A model generated the notes under the pieces. It worked only from the letters and a program-made list of their open reading frames with translations. It was not told the origin of the DNA and ran no database searches. 64,000 nt of DNA, taken from positions 1-64,000 of the forward strand of contig BNTT01000002.1 of assembly GCA_025996815.1 (NCBI GenBank), in the 5' to 3' direction. Shown here piece after piece: positions 51,622 through 59,771 of the stretch. The translations under genes were made by a program, and so were the position numbers. The DNA comes from Bacteroidia bacterium. Its GTDB lineage: Bacteria > Bacteroidota > Bacteroidia > Bacteroidales > Azobacteroidaceae. Position 1 is the stretch's first letter, and each line of letters begins with the position of its first letter.

Positions 51622-54285
51622 ATGAATATGAATATGAATACAATTTCAAAGACTTGGTGCGGCTTAGGGCTGTTGCTCACATTGATTTTCCCCTGTTTTA
51701 GCTCTCCGCTGGAGGCATCGCCGACAGGCAAAATTTATCCCTACACACGGTTTCCCGCAGAACTCTCTGCACAGCATGTCGCTCAAGGAATTTCAGATTT
51801 GATAAAGGCGCAGAGCGGGGGAGCTACGATTGCGCCGGAGGCAATTGATGGGATACCATATCTGTCGTATTCCGAACTGTATTCCGTTAAGATTATCGGC
51901 GCAAATCAAAGTGCAGACTTGGATGTATTGTGCTCTGAGAACAGTCTGGCAGCAAGCGACCCACGCGTGTCCAAGGTGGAAGCCGCGCATTTTACAATGT
52001 TTGCATTCGACAGCGGTACTGTGGATGTAGAAATCACCTGTGGCTTTACGGTCAATGAGGTTGTGGTCCGACCAACATCTTACGGCATTACCCCCGTGAT
52101 AGAAGGCAATGTTATCCGATTTCGCGTTGATGCGGACTTCCGCGCCAATCAATATATTGACGTAGAGGTCAATGGCTACAAAAATCCGCTGTTCCTCTTT
52201 GCGGAACAACCCGAACAAAATGTCCCAAATGTCGGCGATGCAAGCGTTAAGGTGTTTGAACCAGGCGATCACAGGAATGATATTATTGACCCCGCACAAG
52301 GAGAAACGGTTGCGTATTTCAAATCCGGCATACACCTTATCGGCAAGCAGTACCCTGTTCCCGCCAACACGATGCTCTATATTGCTCCGGGCGCAATCCT
52401 GCTTGGAAACCTATCGGGATATGGTCAGAACAATATCAAGATAACCGGACGCGGCATACTGTCTTGTTCAATATATAAGTATTTGAACCGCGATGGCGTT
52501 GCAGACCTCGGAAATTTTACGTCCATCGGACTTTGGGGTGCCAATAACGTTTTGCTCGACGGACCCACAGTGCTCGGCAATATCTACTGGAATATAGCCT
52601 TTGATGGCCGCGACGGCGTTGTAAAAAATCTCAAGATAATGGGCTGGGAATGGAACACAGACGGAGTAAACGTTACTTATAACGCACAGTATAGCGACCT
52701 TTTCTTAATGAACAACGACGACGAACTGCGCATACGCATCGGAGCAAAAGGGGCAGTCATCCAACGCGCGGTGGTTTGGCATATAAAAGGCGGCAACGTA
52801 TTTGTAGATGATCGTATGGAAGGCCCTATTCAAGACATTGAATATCGTGATATAGATATTATCCGCAACGAATCTACTGACGGCGCAAATAATTTCAGCA
52901 TTCGTTATGCAGAAGCACCCGCTTATATGTCTAACGTTCGCTTTATCAATATCAATTTTGAAGATGTTGTGAGTGACCGGCCGTTTTACTTTAATTACGG
53001 CGACCTTTACCCCTGGTATCTCATCACACCGGCATATCAGCGCAGCAATATGCGCGACGTTCTGTTTTCCGGTATAAACGTACCGGCTTCGATGCCGAAC
53101 GCCTCTTTCGCCGGGCTGAATGATAAGCACACCATCGAAAATCTCTATTTCAATAATTATAAAGTTGGTGGAAATATCGCGACAGATAAGTCCAATGGGC
53201 ATATCACCACGAATAATTATACAAAAGGGCTTCATTTTAACCAAGGTATGCTGGCACTGACATCGCCAAATTATAACGATTTATTTGAAACCGGCGACAT
53301 CATTCATGTTTCAGCATCAGTCTATGAGTTCGACGATAATATCGACAGAGTAGATTTCCTTTTAGATGGTATGGTTATCGCATCGGACACAGATGCGCCA
53401 TATACCACCTCGATAGCAGCAACTAAAGGGATGCACACCTTGCTGGCTAAGGCTTATGGTAATAACCTACAAACAGGCGAGTCTTCCAAGATGCCGATAG
53501 GTGTCGGTGAAAATCTGTTGCAAAACGGCGGTTTTGAAGATACGGATATCTCAATATGGCAACCTATGGAAGAGAGCATATCCGTCAGCCGACTTACCAC
53601 TTTTAATGGTGTATCCCCCGCAAAGGGTGTGGCTATGGCTCTGATTTCCGGAAATATCGGAGTTCAACATGAACGCTCGACTTACGGCACTGTGGAGCAG
53701 GATGTTACCGAAGCCCTTAAAACAGCGGGTCCCGGCACGTATGGATTGAGTGCGCGTCTCTTCGCTAACGGAAGTTCCAACGGAGAAAAAATCGTGCTTG
53801 AGATTATTGACGATATGGGTACACATATCTATGACTCCAGAGGTATAGAGCACAATTGGCAGCCCACGATTGATAAGCGTTTCCAAACCATAACTTGGAA
53901 AGGCGAACTGAAAAGCGCACGCATCTATATTCTATCAAACAATGAAGATAGCGCGGGCGAGTTTCCAACAGGGAAAACGAAGTTGCCTGTGCTTTTAGAT
54001 GATATCAAATTATGTCATATTGACAGCACTGATATTCCAAATGCAATTAACGACATTGAGGTTCCGGAAATTATTATTTATCCAAATCCGACAAGTGATT
54101 ATTTACGATTTACAAACTACAATTTACAATTCAACAGTGCAGAAATTTTAGATATTACAGGCAAATTAATTTACAACAAATTAATTTACAATTCAATAGA
54201 TGTATCCGGATTATCCGGTGGTGTTTATCTTATAAAAATAAATACAGATAAGGGGAGTATTGTGAAAAAGTTTATAAAAAACTAA
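51622..54285 (+). CDS. Secreted GH28/GH49-like beta-helix glycosidase with T9SS sorting domain
   Basis: 887 residues from the first ATG at 51622; two more in-frame ATGs follow at once. A signal peptide (to about residue 33) leads to a beta-sandwich and then a right-handed beta-helix (~200-510) with WNTDGVNVTYNA and FLMNNDDELRI, the positions of the Asp residues in polygalacturonase- and dextranase-like enzymes. An Ig-like domain (~540-605), a carbohydrate-binding-like domain starting LLQNGGFEDTDIS, and a T9SS type A tail (IIIYPNPTSDYL onwards) complete it. The enzyme probably cuts a polysaccharide at the cell surface. Exact family is uncertain. Confidence 0.85.
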   Translation: MNMNMNTISKTWCGLGLLLTLIFPCFSSPLEASPTGKIYPYTRFPAELSAQHVAQGISDLIKAQSGGATIAPEAIDGIPYLSYSELYSVKIIGANQSADLDVLCSENSLAASDPRVSKVEAAHFTMFAFDSGTVDVEITCGFTVNEVVVRPTSYGITPVIEGNVIRFRVDADFRANQYIDVEVNGYKNPLFLFAEQPEQNVPNVGDASVKVFEPGDHRNDIIDPAQGETVAYFKSGIHLIGKQYPVPANTMLYIAPGAILLGNLSGYGQNNIKITGRGILSCSIYKYLNRDGVADLGNFTSIGLWGANNVLLDGPTVLGNIYWNIAFDGRDGVVKNLKIMGWEWNTDGVNVTYNAQYSDLFLMNNDDELRIRIGAKGAVIQRAVVWHIKGGNVFVDDRMEGPIQDIEYRDIDIIRNESTDGANNFSIRYAEAPAYMSNVRFININFEDVVSDRPFYFNYGDLYPWYLITPAYQRSNMRDVLFSGINVPASMPNASFAGLNDKHTIENLYFNNYKVGGNIATDKSNGHITTNNYTKGLHFNQGMLALTSPNYNDLFETGDIIHVSASVYEFDDNIDRVDFLLDGMVIASDTDAPYTTSIAATKGMHTLLAKAYGNNLQTGESSKMPIGVGENLLQNGGFEDTDISIWQPMEESISVSRLTTFNGVSPAKGVAMALISGNIGVQHERSTYGTVEQDVTEALKTAGPGTYGLSARLFANGSSNGEKIVLEIIDDMGTHIYDSRGIEHNWQPTIDKRFQTITWKGELKSARIYILSNNEDSAGEFPTGKTKLPVLLDDIKLCHIDSTDIPNAINDIEVPEIIIYPNPTSDYLRFTNYNLQFNSAEILDITGKLIYNKLIYNSIDVSGLSGGVYLIKINTDKGSIVKKFIKN

Positions 54286-54335
54286 AAAAATAGAAGTGTT
54301 TATTTGGAATTTTCGTCAGAGAATAATCATCATGT

Positions 54336-55181
54336 ATGGACAAGAAAGAGATTTTAAATCTGATATTGCTAAATGTAGCGCGGGTAGAACGTGACGCCAA
54401 TTGGAACTGGAAAAACGTCAACAGTCCGTTTGCACGTCTGTACATGGTTGAAAGCGGTTCGGCAAGAGTGAAGATGCCGGACGGCGTGCATACGATTCAG
54501 TCCGGTCATTTGTATTTAGTGCCTTCATTTGTAACCCATAGTTACGATAGTGATGACGTATTTATTGTATATTACATTCATGTTTACGATGAGCACAATA
54601 TTTTCGACAGGCTAAATTTCCCCTTTGAAGTGGATACCAATGAAATAGAGCCGCTGTTAGTGAAACGCTTGCTTGCGATTAATCCTGACAGGGCGCTGAA
54701 AGTCTCCGACCCGGGCAAATATGACAATATCCCAACTTTAATGCAGACTATCGTCCGAAGCGAACAGTTCTCTTTCAATTCCATTATGGAAACAAAAGGC
54801 ATTTTGTTGCAACTTTTTTCACGTTTTATGGAGAAAGCGACGTTCAAACAGGAATTTGTCGATGAACGTCTTGTCAAAGTGTTGCGCTATATTCGGGACA
54901 ACATCACCCATAATATCACAGTGAATGAACTGTCAGCACTTTGTGGCCTCACCAACGACCACTTTACCCGATTATTCCGGAGAGACATGCAATGCACTCC
55001 CTTGCAGTATGTCAACCGGAAAAAGATTGAAAAAGCCCAACTTTTACTAATTATCCGCGCAGAATCAATTAAAGATATAGCCTACGGTCTGTCATTTAAC
55101 AATATTCCGTATTTCTGCCGCCTCTTCAAGAAAATAACCGGTATTTCGCCAAAAAAATATCGAGCAAAGGAAGAACGGTAG
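54336..55181 (+). CDS. AraC family transcriptional regulator
   Basis: 281 residues. A cupin-like sensing domain (ARLYMVESGSARVKMPDG, SGHLYLVPSF) occupies about 1-160. The C-terminal double helix-turn-helix (~185-280) has NITVNELSALCGLTNDHFTRLFRR and SIKDIAYGLSFNNIPYFCRLFKKITGISPKKYR, the AraC signature. It lies between the T9SS glycosidase and the isochorismatase-ThuA gene. Two direct repeats just after its stop codon, ahead of the next promoter, are its likely operator, so it probably activates the PUL in response to a sugar. Confidence 0.93.
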   Translation: MDKKEILNLILLNVARVERDANWNWKNVNSPFARLYMVESGSARVKMPDGVHTIQSGHLYLVPSFVTHSYDSDDVFIVYYIHVYDEHNIFDRLNFPFEVDTNEIEPLLVKRLLAINPDRALKVSDPGKYDNIPTLMQTIVRSEQFSFNSIMETKGILLQLFSRFMEKATFKQEFVDERLVKVLRYIRDNITHNITVNELSALCGLTNDHFTRLFRRDMQCTPLQYVNRKKIEKAQLLLIIRAESIKDIAYGLSFNNIPYFCRLFKKITGISPKKYRAKEER

Positions 55182-55187
55182 GGAGAT

Positions 55188-55219
55188 TGTCGGTTTTGGT
55201 CAATCGAATGTCGGTTTTG
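55188..55219 (+). promoter_or_regulatory. Direct-repeat operator, probable AraC-type site
   Basis: TGTCGGTTTTG occurs at 55188-55198 and again at 55209-55219, exactly 21 bases apart, two turns of DNA. The second copy ends 27 bases before the -7 element, next to the expected -33 region. AraC-family proteins typically bind such direct repeats. Confidence 0.7.
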
Positions 55220-55245
55220 TATAACTTTTATTGATTTTTACTGCT

Positions 55246-55253
55246 TACCTTTG
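55246..55253 (+). promoter_or_regulatory. Bacteroidota -7 element of the right PUL operon
   Basis: TACCTTTG followed by CAGT, 31 bases before the ATG at 55284. No other promoter match is seen before susC, so one message may cover the genes from here to SusD. Confidence 0.7.
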
Positions 55254-55283
55254 CAGTCGATAACAATTTAATAATTATACAAG

Positions 55284-56897
55284 ATGAACAAGATTTTCAG
55301 ATTTTTAATGATGGCTGCCCTTCCTTTCATGTTGTGGGGAACGGATACAATTTCAGCCCAAAGCAAAAAGGCAGTAGCGCCTGCTTTACGTGTTTCGACA
55401 CAGCAGAAACTCCCGTCGAATTGGGAAGACGGAGACGGGGCTTGGATTCTTACGAACAGCATCGAAGCGTGGAACCCATCCGAAACGGCAATTATTGTCT
55501 GTGATATGTGGGACAAGCATTGGTGTGACGTCAGTACAGCCCGTTTTGCGGAATTGGCAGTTGCTTTAAACCCTGTCCTCGAAGCAGCCCGTGCGAAAGG
55601 TGTCAAAATCGTTCATGCACCCAGCGATTGCATGGATTATTATGCCGGCTACCCCGGACGAAAAGAAGCCGCCAAGTACAAGGACAAGAAAATCGCTGCC
55701 TTAGCCAATGGCAACATAAAGTTGTCTTCGGAAGAAAATGCCGTATGGCCCATTGACCAATCCGACGAAGGTTGTGAAAGCGCCAATTGCAAACCGCACA
55801 AAGCATGGAAAAAACAACACGACGTGCTAAGCATCAAGAATGAAGACCTCATCAGCGATTCCGGCGAAGAAATCGGAGCCTATTTCAAGAAGAAAGGCGT
55901 CAAGAACGTGGTGTTGACGGGCGTTGCCACCAATATGTGCGTGATTGGACGTTCCTTCGGGCTTCGCACCATGAAAAAATTAGGCTTGAATGTGGTGCTG
56001 ATGCGCGACATGACCGACGTGATGTACAATCCGGAAAAAGCACCTAAAGTCAATCATTTTTCAGGGCTTGACCTGATGATAGAATACATTGAAACATACG
56101 TCTGTCCGTCTATCGTATCCACTGATTTTACCGGAAAGAAACAGTTTAAATTCGCCGGCGACAAACGCAAACGCATCGCTATTCTCACTGCCGAAGGCGA
56201 ATACCATGCCAATCAGAAACTGCCGGAGTTTGCGCATGAACTTACACTGAAAGATTTTCATTGCGATTTTTCCTTGGGTGTACCCTTTATGGAAGACAAG
56301 GGCGTAAGCGGTCGGCATAATTTGGAAAATCTGCAAATCTTGGAAGATGCGGATTTGGCTATCGTGTTTGTCCGCCGCCGCGCACTCGAACCGGAAAAGA
56401 TGGCGCAGATAAAGAATTATGTAGCCGCTGGTCGCCCCGTTTTGGGTATCCGCACTTCAGCCGTTGCTTTTGACGCCAAGGGAAATGTGCCTCGCGAAGG
56501 CGGTGCAATCGTTGCTTCGACGGAAAAGACGTCCGAATTTCTGGCGCAATGGCCCGAATTGGACAGGGATGTGTGGGGCGGAAATTATCACGGACACCAT
56601 CCGCACTTGGAACGAGGAACGGATATCACGCTCGTGCCGGGCATGGAGAATCATCCTTTGCTGAAAGGCGTAACGCCGTTCAACAGCCTCAACTGGTTGT
56701 ATGAATGTGCGCCCTTGCGTTCCGAAAAAGCACAGGTGTTGTTGCTCGGTTCCAATCCGGGTAAACCGCTCGAACCGGTTTTGTGGACGAACGGCAACAA
56801 AGTGATTTACACTTCATTAGGACATTGGGACGATTGGAAAATCGAAAGTTTCAAAAATCTGATGTTCAATTCGGTCAATTATCTTTTAAATCAATAA
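55284..56897 (+). CDS. Secreted fusion of isochorismatase-like hydrolase and ThuA-like domain
   Basis: 537 residues with a signal peptide (about 1-26, ending ISAQ). Residues ~45-275 are a cysteine hydrolase: Asp in IIVCDMWDKHWC and the catalytic Cys in LTGVATNMCVIGRSFG. Residues ~295-535 match ThuA-like domains (RIAILTAEGEYHANQKL, YHGHHPHLERGTDI, NGNKVIYTSLGHWDDW), common in sugar-utilisation loci. The substrate is not known. The gene heads the likely AraC-controlled operon. Confidence 0.85.
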   Translation: MNKIFRFLMMAALPFMLWGTDTISAQSKKAVAPALRVSTQQKLPSNWEDGDGAWILTNSIEAWNPSETAIIVCDMWDKHWCDVSTARFAELAVALNPVLEAARAKGVKIVHAPSDCMDYYAGYPGRKEAAKYKDKKIAALANGNIKLSSEENAVWPIDQSDEGCESANCKPHKAWKKQHDVLSIKNEDLISDSGEEIGAYFKKKGVKNVVLTGVATNMCVIGRSFGLRTMKKLGLNVVLMRDMTDVMYNPEKAPKVNHFSGLDLMIEYIETYVCPSIVSTDFTGKKQFKFAGDKRKRIAILTAEGEYHANQKLPEFAHELTLKDFHCDFSLGVPFMEDKGVSGRHNLENLQILEDADLAIVFVRRRALEPEKMAQIKNYVAAGRPVLGIRTSAVAFDAKGNVPREGGAIVASTEKTSEFLAQWPELDRDVWGGNYHGHHPHLERGTDITLVPGMENHPLLKGVTPFNSLNWLYECAPLRSEKAQVLLLGSNPGKPLEPVLWTNGNKVIYTSLGHWDDWKIESFKNLMFNSVNYLLNQ

Positions 56898-56909
56898 ATA
56901 TTAAATATC

Positions 56910-58271
56910 ATGGATAGAAGAAATTTTTTAAAGACAGGCGCGGCAGGCGCTGTAAGCATGGCTTTTGGAAGTCAGTTATTGTTTGGAAAATCAACGGTTG
57001 CAGGTGCAAACGACAAGGTGGTGCTTGCCTTGATTGGATGCGGCGACAGAGGGTCGAGTTGCATTATCAATTGTTGTAAAACCAATGAAAACGTGGTAAT
57101 CAAGACGGTTTGCGATGTCAACCGTAGTAAATTAGCCGGTAGGGCGAATCAGGTTGAAAAGGAACTCGGTTATCGCCCCGGAACCACCGAAGATATGCGA
57201 ACCATTTTCGATGACAAAGACGTGGACGCCGTATGGATAGCCACACCTGAACATTGGCATTGTCTGGCTGCCATCTGGGCTTGTCAGGCAGGAAAGGATG
57301 TGTATGTAGAAAAGAACCTTTCCGTCAATATCTTCGAGAGTCGCAAATTGGTGGAAGCCGCCACCAAATACAACCGCGTCATGCAGGCAGGGCTTCAAAA
57401 CAGAAGCGCATCGCAAGGTTATTCGGCGCGGGAATACATCCAAAGCGGCAAATTAGGGAAAATTGTTACCGTGAAAACCTATTTCATGCTGGGTGGCAGC
57501 AAATTTATCGAAGCACCCGCCGTGCCGGTTCCCGCGTGGCTCGATTGGGACAAATGGTTAGGACCGGCACCCATGCGTCCGTTCAGCCCTTCGATTGTGA
57601 ACGAAGGCGGTCGCGGCGGCTGGCAAAATTACTGGGCATACAGCGGAGGATTATTGGACGATGAGGCTTCTCATACCATTGATTTCACCCGTATGGTGCT
57701 TGGCGACCCGGGGCATCCGAAATCGGTTTACGCTTGGGGCGGCAATTATACTTATGGTGGAACAGGCGAAGTGCCGGAAGCCCAATCCGTAGTGTTCGAC
57801 TTTGGAGAATATGTCCTCACAGCCGACGGCGGTCCTTCGTACAAGTATATGAAAAAAGCAGGAGGAGATATTCGCAACGATGCGAAACGTTTTCCCAACT
57901 GGCGCAACTATTCCGCCCGCGTAGAGATTTACGGAACGGAAGGACTGATGTATCTGGGTCGCCACGGCGGTGGATGGCAGGTTATTGGCGACAACGACCA
58001 AATTGTAGCCGAAGACGGCGCCATATTTCCCGATAATGCACATCAGAAGAATTTCATCGAATGTATCCGCAGCCGTAAAACGCCCAACGGCAACATCGAA
58101 GAATGTCATCGCAGTGCAACGCTTATCAACATGGGAAACATCGCCTGCCGTGTCGGCAACAAGCAGTTGCTCTTTGACGGTAAAACGGAAAAATTCACAA
58201 ACGATGCACAGGCGAACAAACTCGCTAAAGGAAGTTACCGGAAGGGATACGAAGTTCCCGAAAAAGTATAA
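56910..58271 (+). CDS. Gfo/Idh/MocA family oxidoreductase with Tat signal
   Basis: 453 residues. The N-terminus MDRRNFLKTGAAGAVSMAFG is a twin-arginine signal, so the enzyme is exported folded with its cofactor. The Rossmann domain has ALIGCGDRGSSCIIN and AVWIATPEHWHCL, followed by KDVYVEKNLSVNIFES with the catalytic EK motif (here VEKN). The C-terminal half contains GGLLDDEASHTIDFTRM. Such proteins oxidise or reshape sugars in the periplasm; some are glycosidases. It lies 12 bases after the ThuA fusion. Confidence 0.92.
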   Translation: MDRRNFLKTGAAGAVSMAFGSQLLFGKSTVAGANDKVVLALIGCGDRGSSCIINCCKTNENVVIKTVCDVNRSKLAGRANQVEKELGYRPGTTEDMRTIFDDKDVDAVWIATPEHWHCLAAIWACQAGKDVYVEKNLSVNIFESRKLVEAATKYNRVMQAGLQNRSASQGYSAREYIQSGKLGKIVTVKTYFMLGGSKFIEAPAVPVPAWLDWDKWLGPAPMRPFSPSIVNEGGRGGWQNYWAYSGGLLDDEASHTIDFTRMVLGDPGHPKSVYAWGGNYTYGGTGEVPEAQSVVFDFGEYVLTADGGPSYKYMKKAGGDIRNDAKRFPNWRNYSARVEIYGTEGLMYLGRHGGGWQVIGDNDQIVAEDGAIFPDNAHQKNFIECIRSRKTPNGNIEECHRSATLINMGNIACRVGNKQLLFDGKTEKFTNDAQANKLAKGSYRKGYEVPEKV

Positions 58272-58288
58272 TGTAATATTTTAAAGTA

Positions 58289-58717
58289 ATGGAAAAGAAA
58301 ATTCAATCATGCAATTACTGCGAAAAAGGCGAAAATCTCAACAGTGTGATGTTCAAAATCACGGAGTTGCCTTATTCGATTGTGTATCTCAACCGGAATC
58401 AACAACATCGCGGACGGTGTATTGTGGCTTACAAACAGCACCAAACCGAGTATTTTCATCTCAATGCCGAAGAGAATGCCGGTTTCTTTGCAGACGTCAG
58501 TCGAACTGCTCAGGCTTTGTATAATCTTTTCCATCCCGGAAAAATAAATTATGCAACCTTTGGCGATTTGGCACCTCACGTACATATTCATATCGTGCCT
58601 AAATACGAGGGAGAAGTGCAGTGGGGAACGCCTTTTCAGGATGAACCCAAAAGGTTTTTAACAGATTCCGAATATCAGGAATTAATCGGTCAGATTAAAG
58701 CGGAAATAGATAAATAG
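58289..58717 (+). CDS. HIT family protein
   Basis: 142 residues. The histidine triad is in HVHIHIVPKYEG near residue 97, and NRNQQHRGRCIVAYKQH gives the N-terminal strand pair. HIT proteins hydrolyse or transfer nucleotidyl groups, for example of dinucleoside polyphosphates or sugar-nucleotides. No signal peptide, so cytoplasmic. Placement among sugar-processing genes suggests a nucleotide-sugar role, but this is only context. Confidence 0.9.
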   Translation: MEKKIQSCNYCEKGENLNSVMFKITELPYSIVYLNRNQQHRGRCIVAYKQHQTEYFHLNAEENAGFFADVSRTAQALYNLFHPGKINYATFGDLAPHVHIHIVPKYEGEVQWGTPFQDEPKRFLTDSEYQELIGQIKAEIDK

Positions 58718-58723
58718 ATTTTT

Positions 58724-59728
58724 ATGGACAAAGTAAAATTAGGGAAGTCCGATATTGAGGTATCGGCGATGACTGTCGGATGCTGGTCCTTTGGCGGCGG
58801 CGACTATTGGGGCGAGCAATCGCAGAAGGATGTCGATAATGTGGTGAACACCGCTCTCGACCTTGGTATCACGACGTTCGACACGGCTGAAATGTACAAT
58901 AACGGCGCAAGTGAACTATCGTTGGGGAAAGCCTTGAAAAGACGCAGGGACGAGGCAATCGTCATCTCGAAAATCGGACCTGCCAATGCCGCTCATGTAC
59001 GCAAACATTGCATTGAAAGCCTTGAACGGCTCGGCATGGATTATTTGGATGTGTATATGCTGCATTGGCCTGTCGCAGGAACTCAACTGACGAATGGAGA
59101 GATTATTCTTCAGCTCGACGCTCTAAAAAAAGAAGGTCTGATACGCTCCATCGGCATCAGCAATTTCGGATACAGGCAAATGGAAGAGGTGGTGAAAACA
59201 GGCATCCAAATTGACGTCAACGAGATTGCTTACAATATTGTGTCACGCGCTATCGAAGCCGAAATTGCACCCTATTGTTTAGCGCACAACATCAGCATTA
59301 TTGGTGCTATGGGCTTGCAACAAGGCTTGTTGGCGGGCATTTACAAAACGCCCGATGACGTGCCGCTCAATCAGGCGCACTCGCGACATTTTGCCAACGA
59401 CCGCGGTGGAGGCACCTCGCGTCACGGCGAAGCTGGCGCGGAGAAAGAAATATTCTCAACCATCGCACAATTGCAAAAAATAGCCGACGACCTTCGCGTG
59501 CATATCGCGCAATTATCAATTGCATGGATTCTCAAAAAGCCGTTTATGGCATCCACTCTGGTGGGGTCGCGAAATATAGAGGAATTGAAAGTCAATCTGG
59601 AAGCCTGTTCTTTGGAAATCTCCGATGATACGGAAGCCTTGATTGATAGCATCAGTCAGCCGGTTTGGGATTTGCTCGGAAACAGCCCCGATTATTACGA
59701 AAATCGCTCGAAAAGCCGTATCTTATGA
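58724..59728 (+). CDS. Aldo/keto reductase
   Basis: 334 residues. It has DTAEMYNNGASE with the catalytic Asp and Tyr, ISKIG with the Lys, YLDVYMLHWP with the His, IRSIGISNFGY, and the NADP-binding end region STLVGSRNIEELKVNLEA. It probably reduces or oxidises a sugar carbonyl taken up by this locus. It follows the HIT gene by 6 bases and precedes susC by 43. Confidence 0.92.
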   Translation: MDKVKLGKSDIEVSAMTVGCWSFGGGDYWGEQSQKDVDNVVNTALDLGITTFDTAEMYNNGASELSLGKALKRRRDEAIVISKIGPANAAHVRKHCIESLERLGMDYLDVYMLHWPVAGTQLTNGEIILQLDALKKEGLIRSIGISNFGYRQMEEVVKTGIQIDVNEIAYNIVSRAIEAEIAPYCLAHNISIIGAMGLQQGLLAGIYKTPDDVPLNQAHSRHFANDRGGGTSRHGEAGAEKEIFSTIAQLQKIADDLRVHIAQLSIAWILKKPFMASTLVGSRNIEELKVNLEACSLEISDDTEALIDSISQPVWDLLGNSPDYYENRSKSRIL

Positions 59729-59771
59729 AACATCATGAAAAAAATTTGTTAAACAATTTAAATTTAATTTT

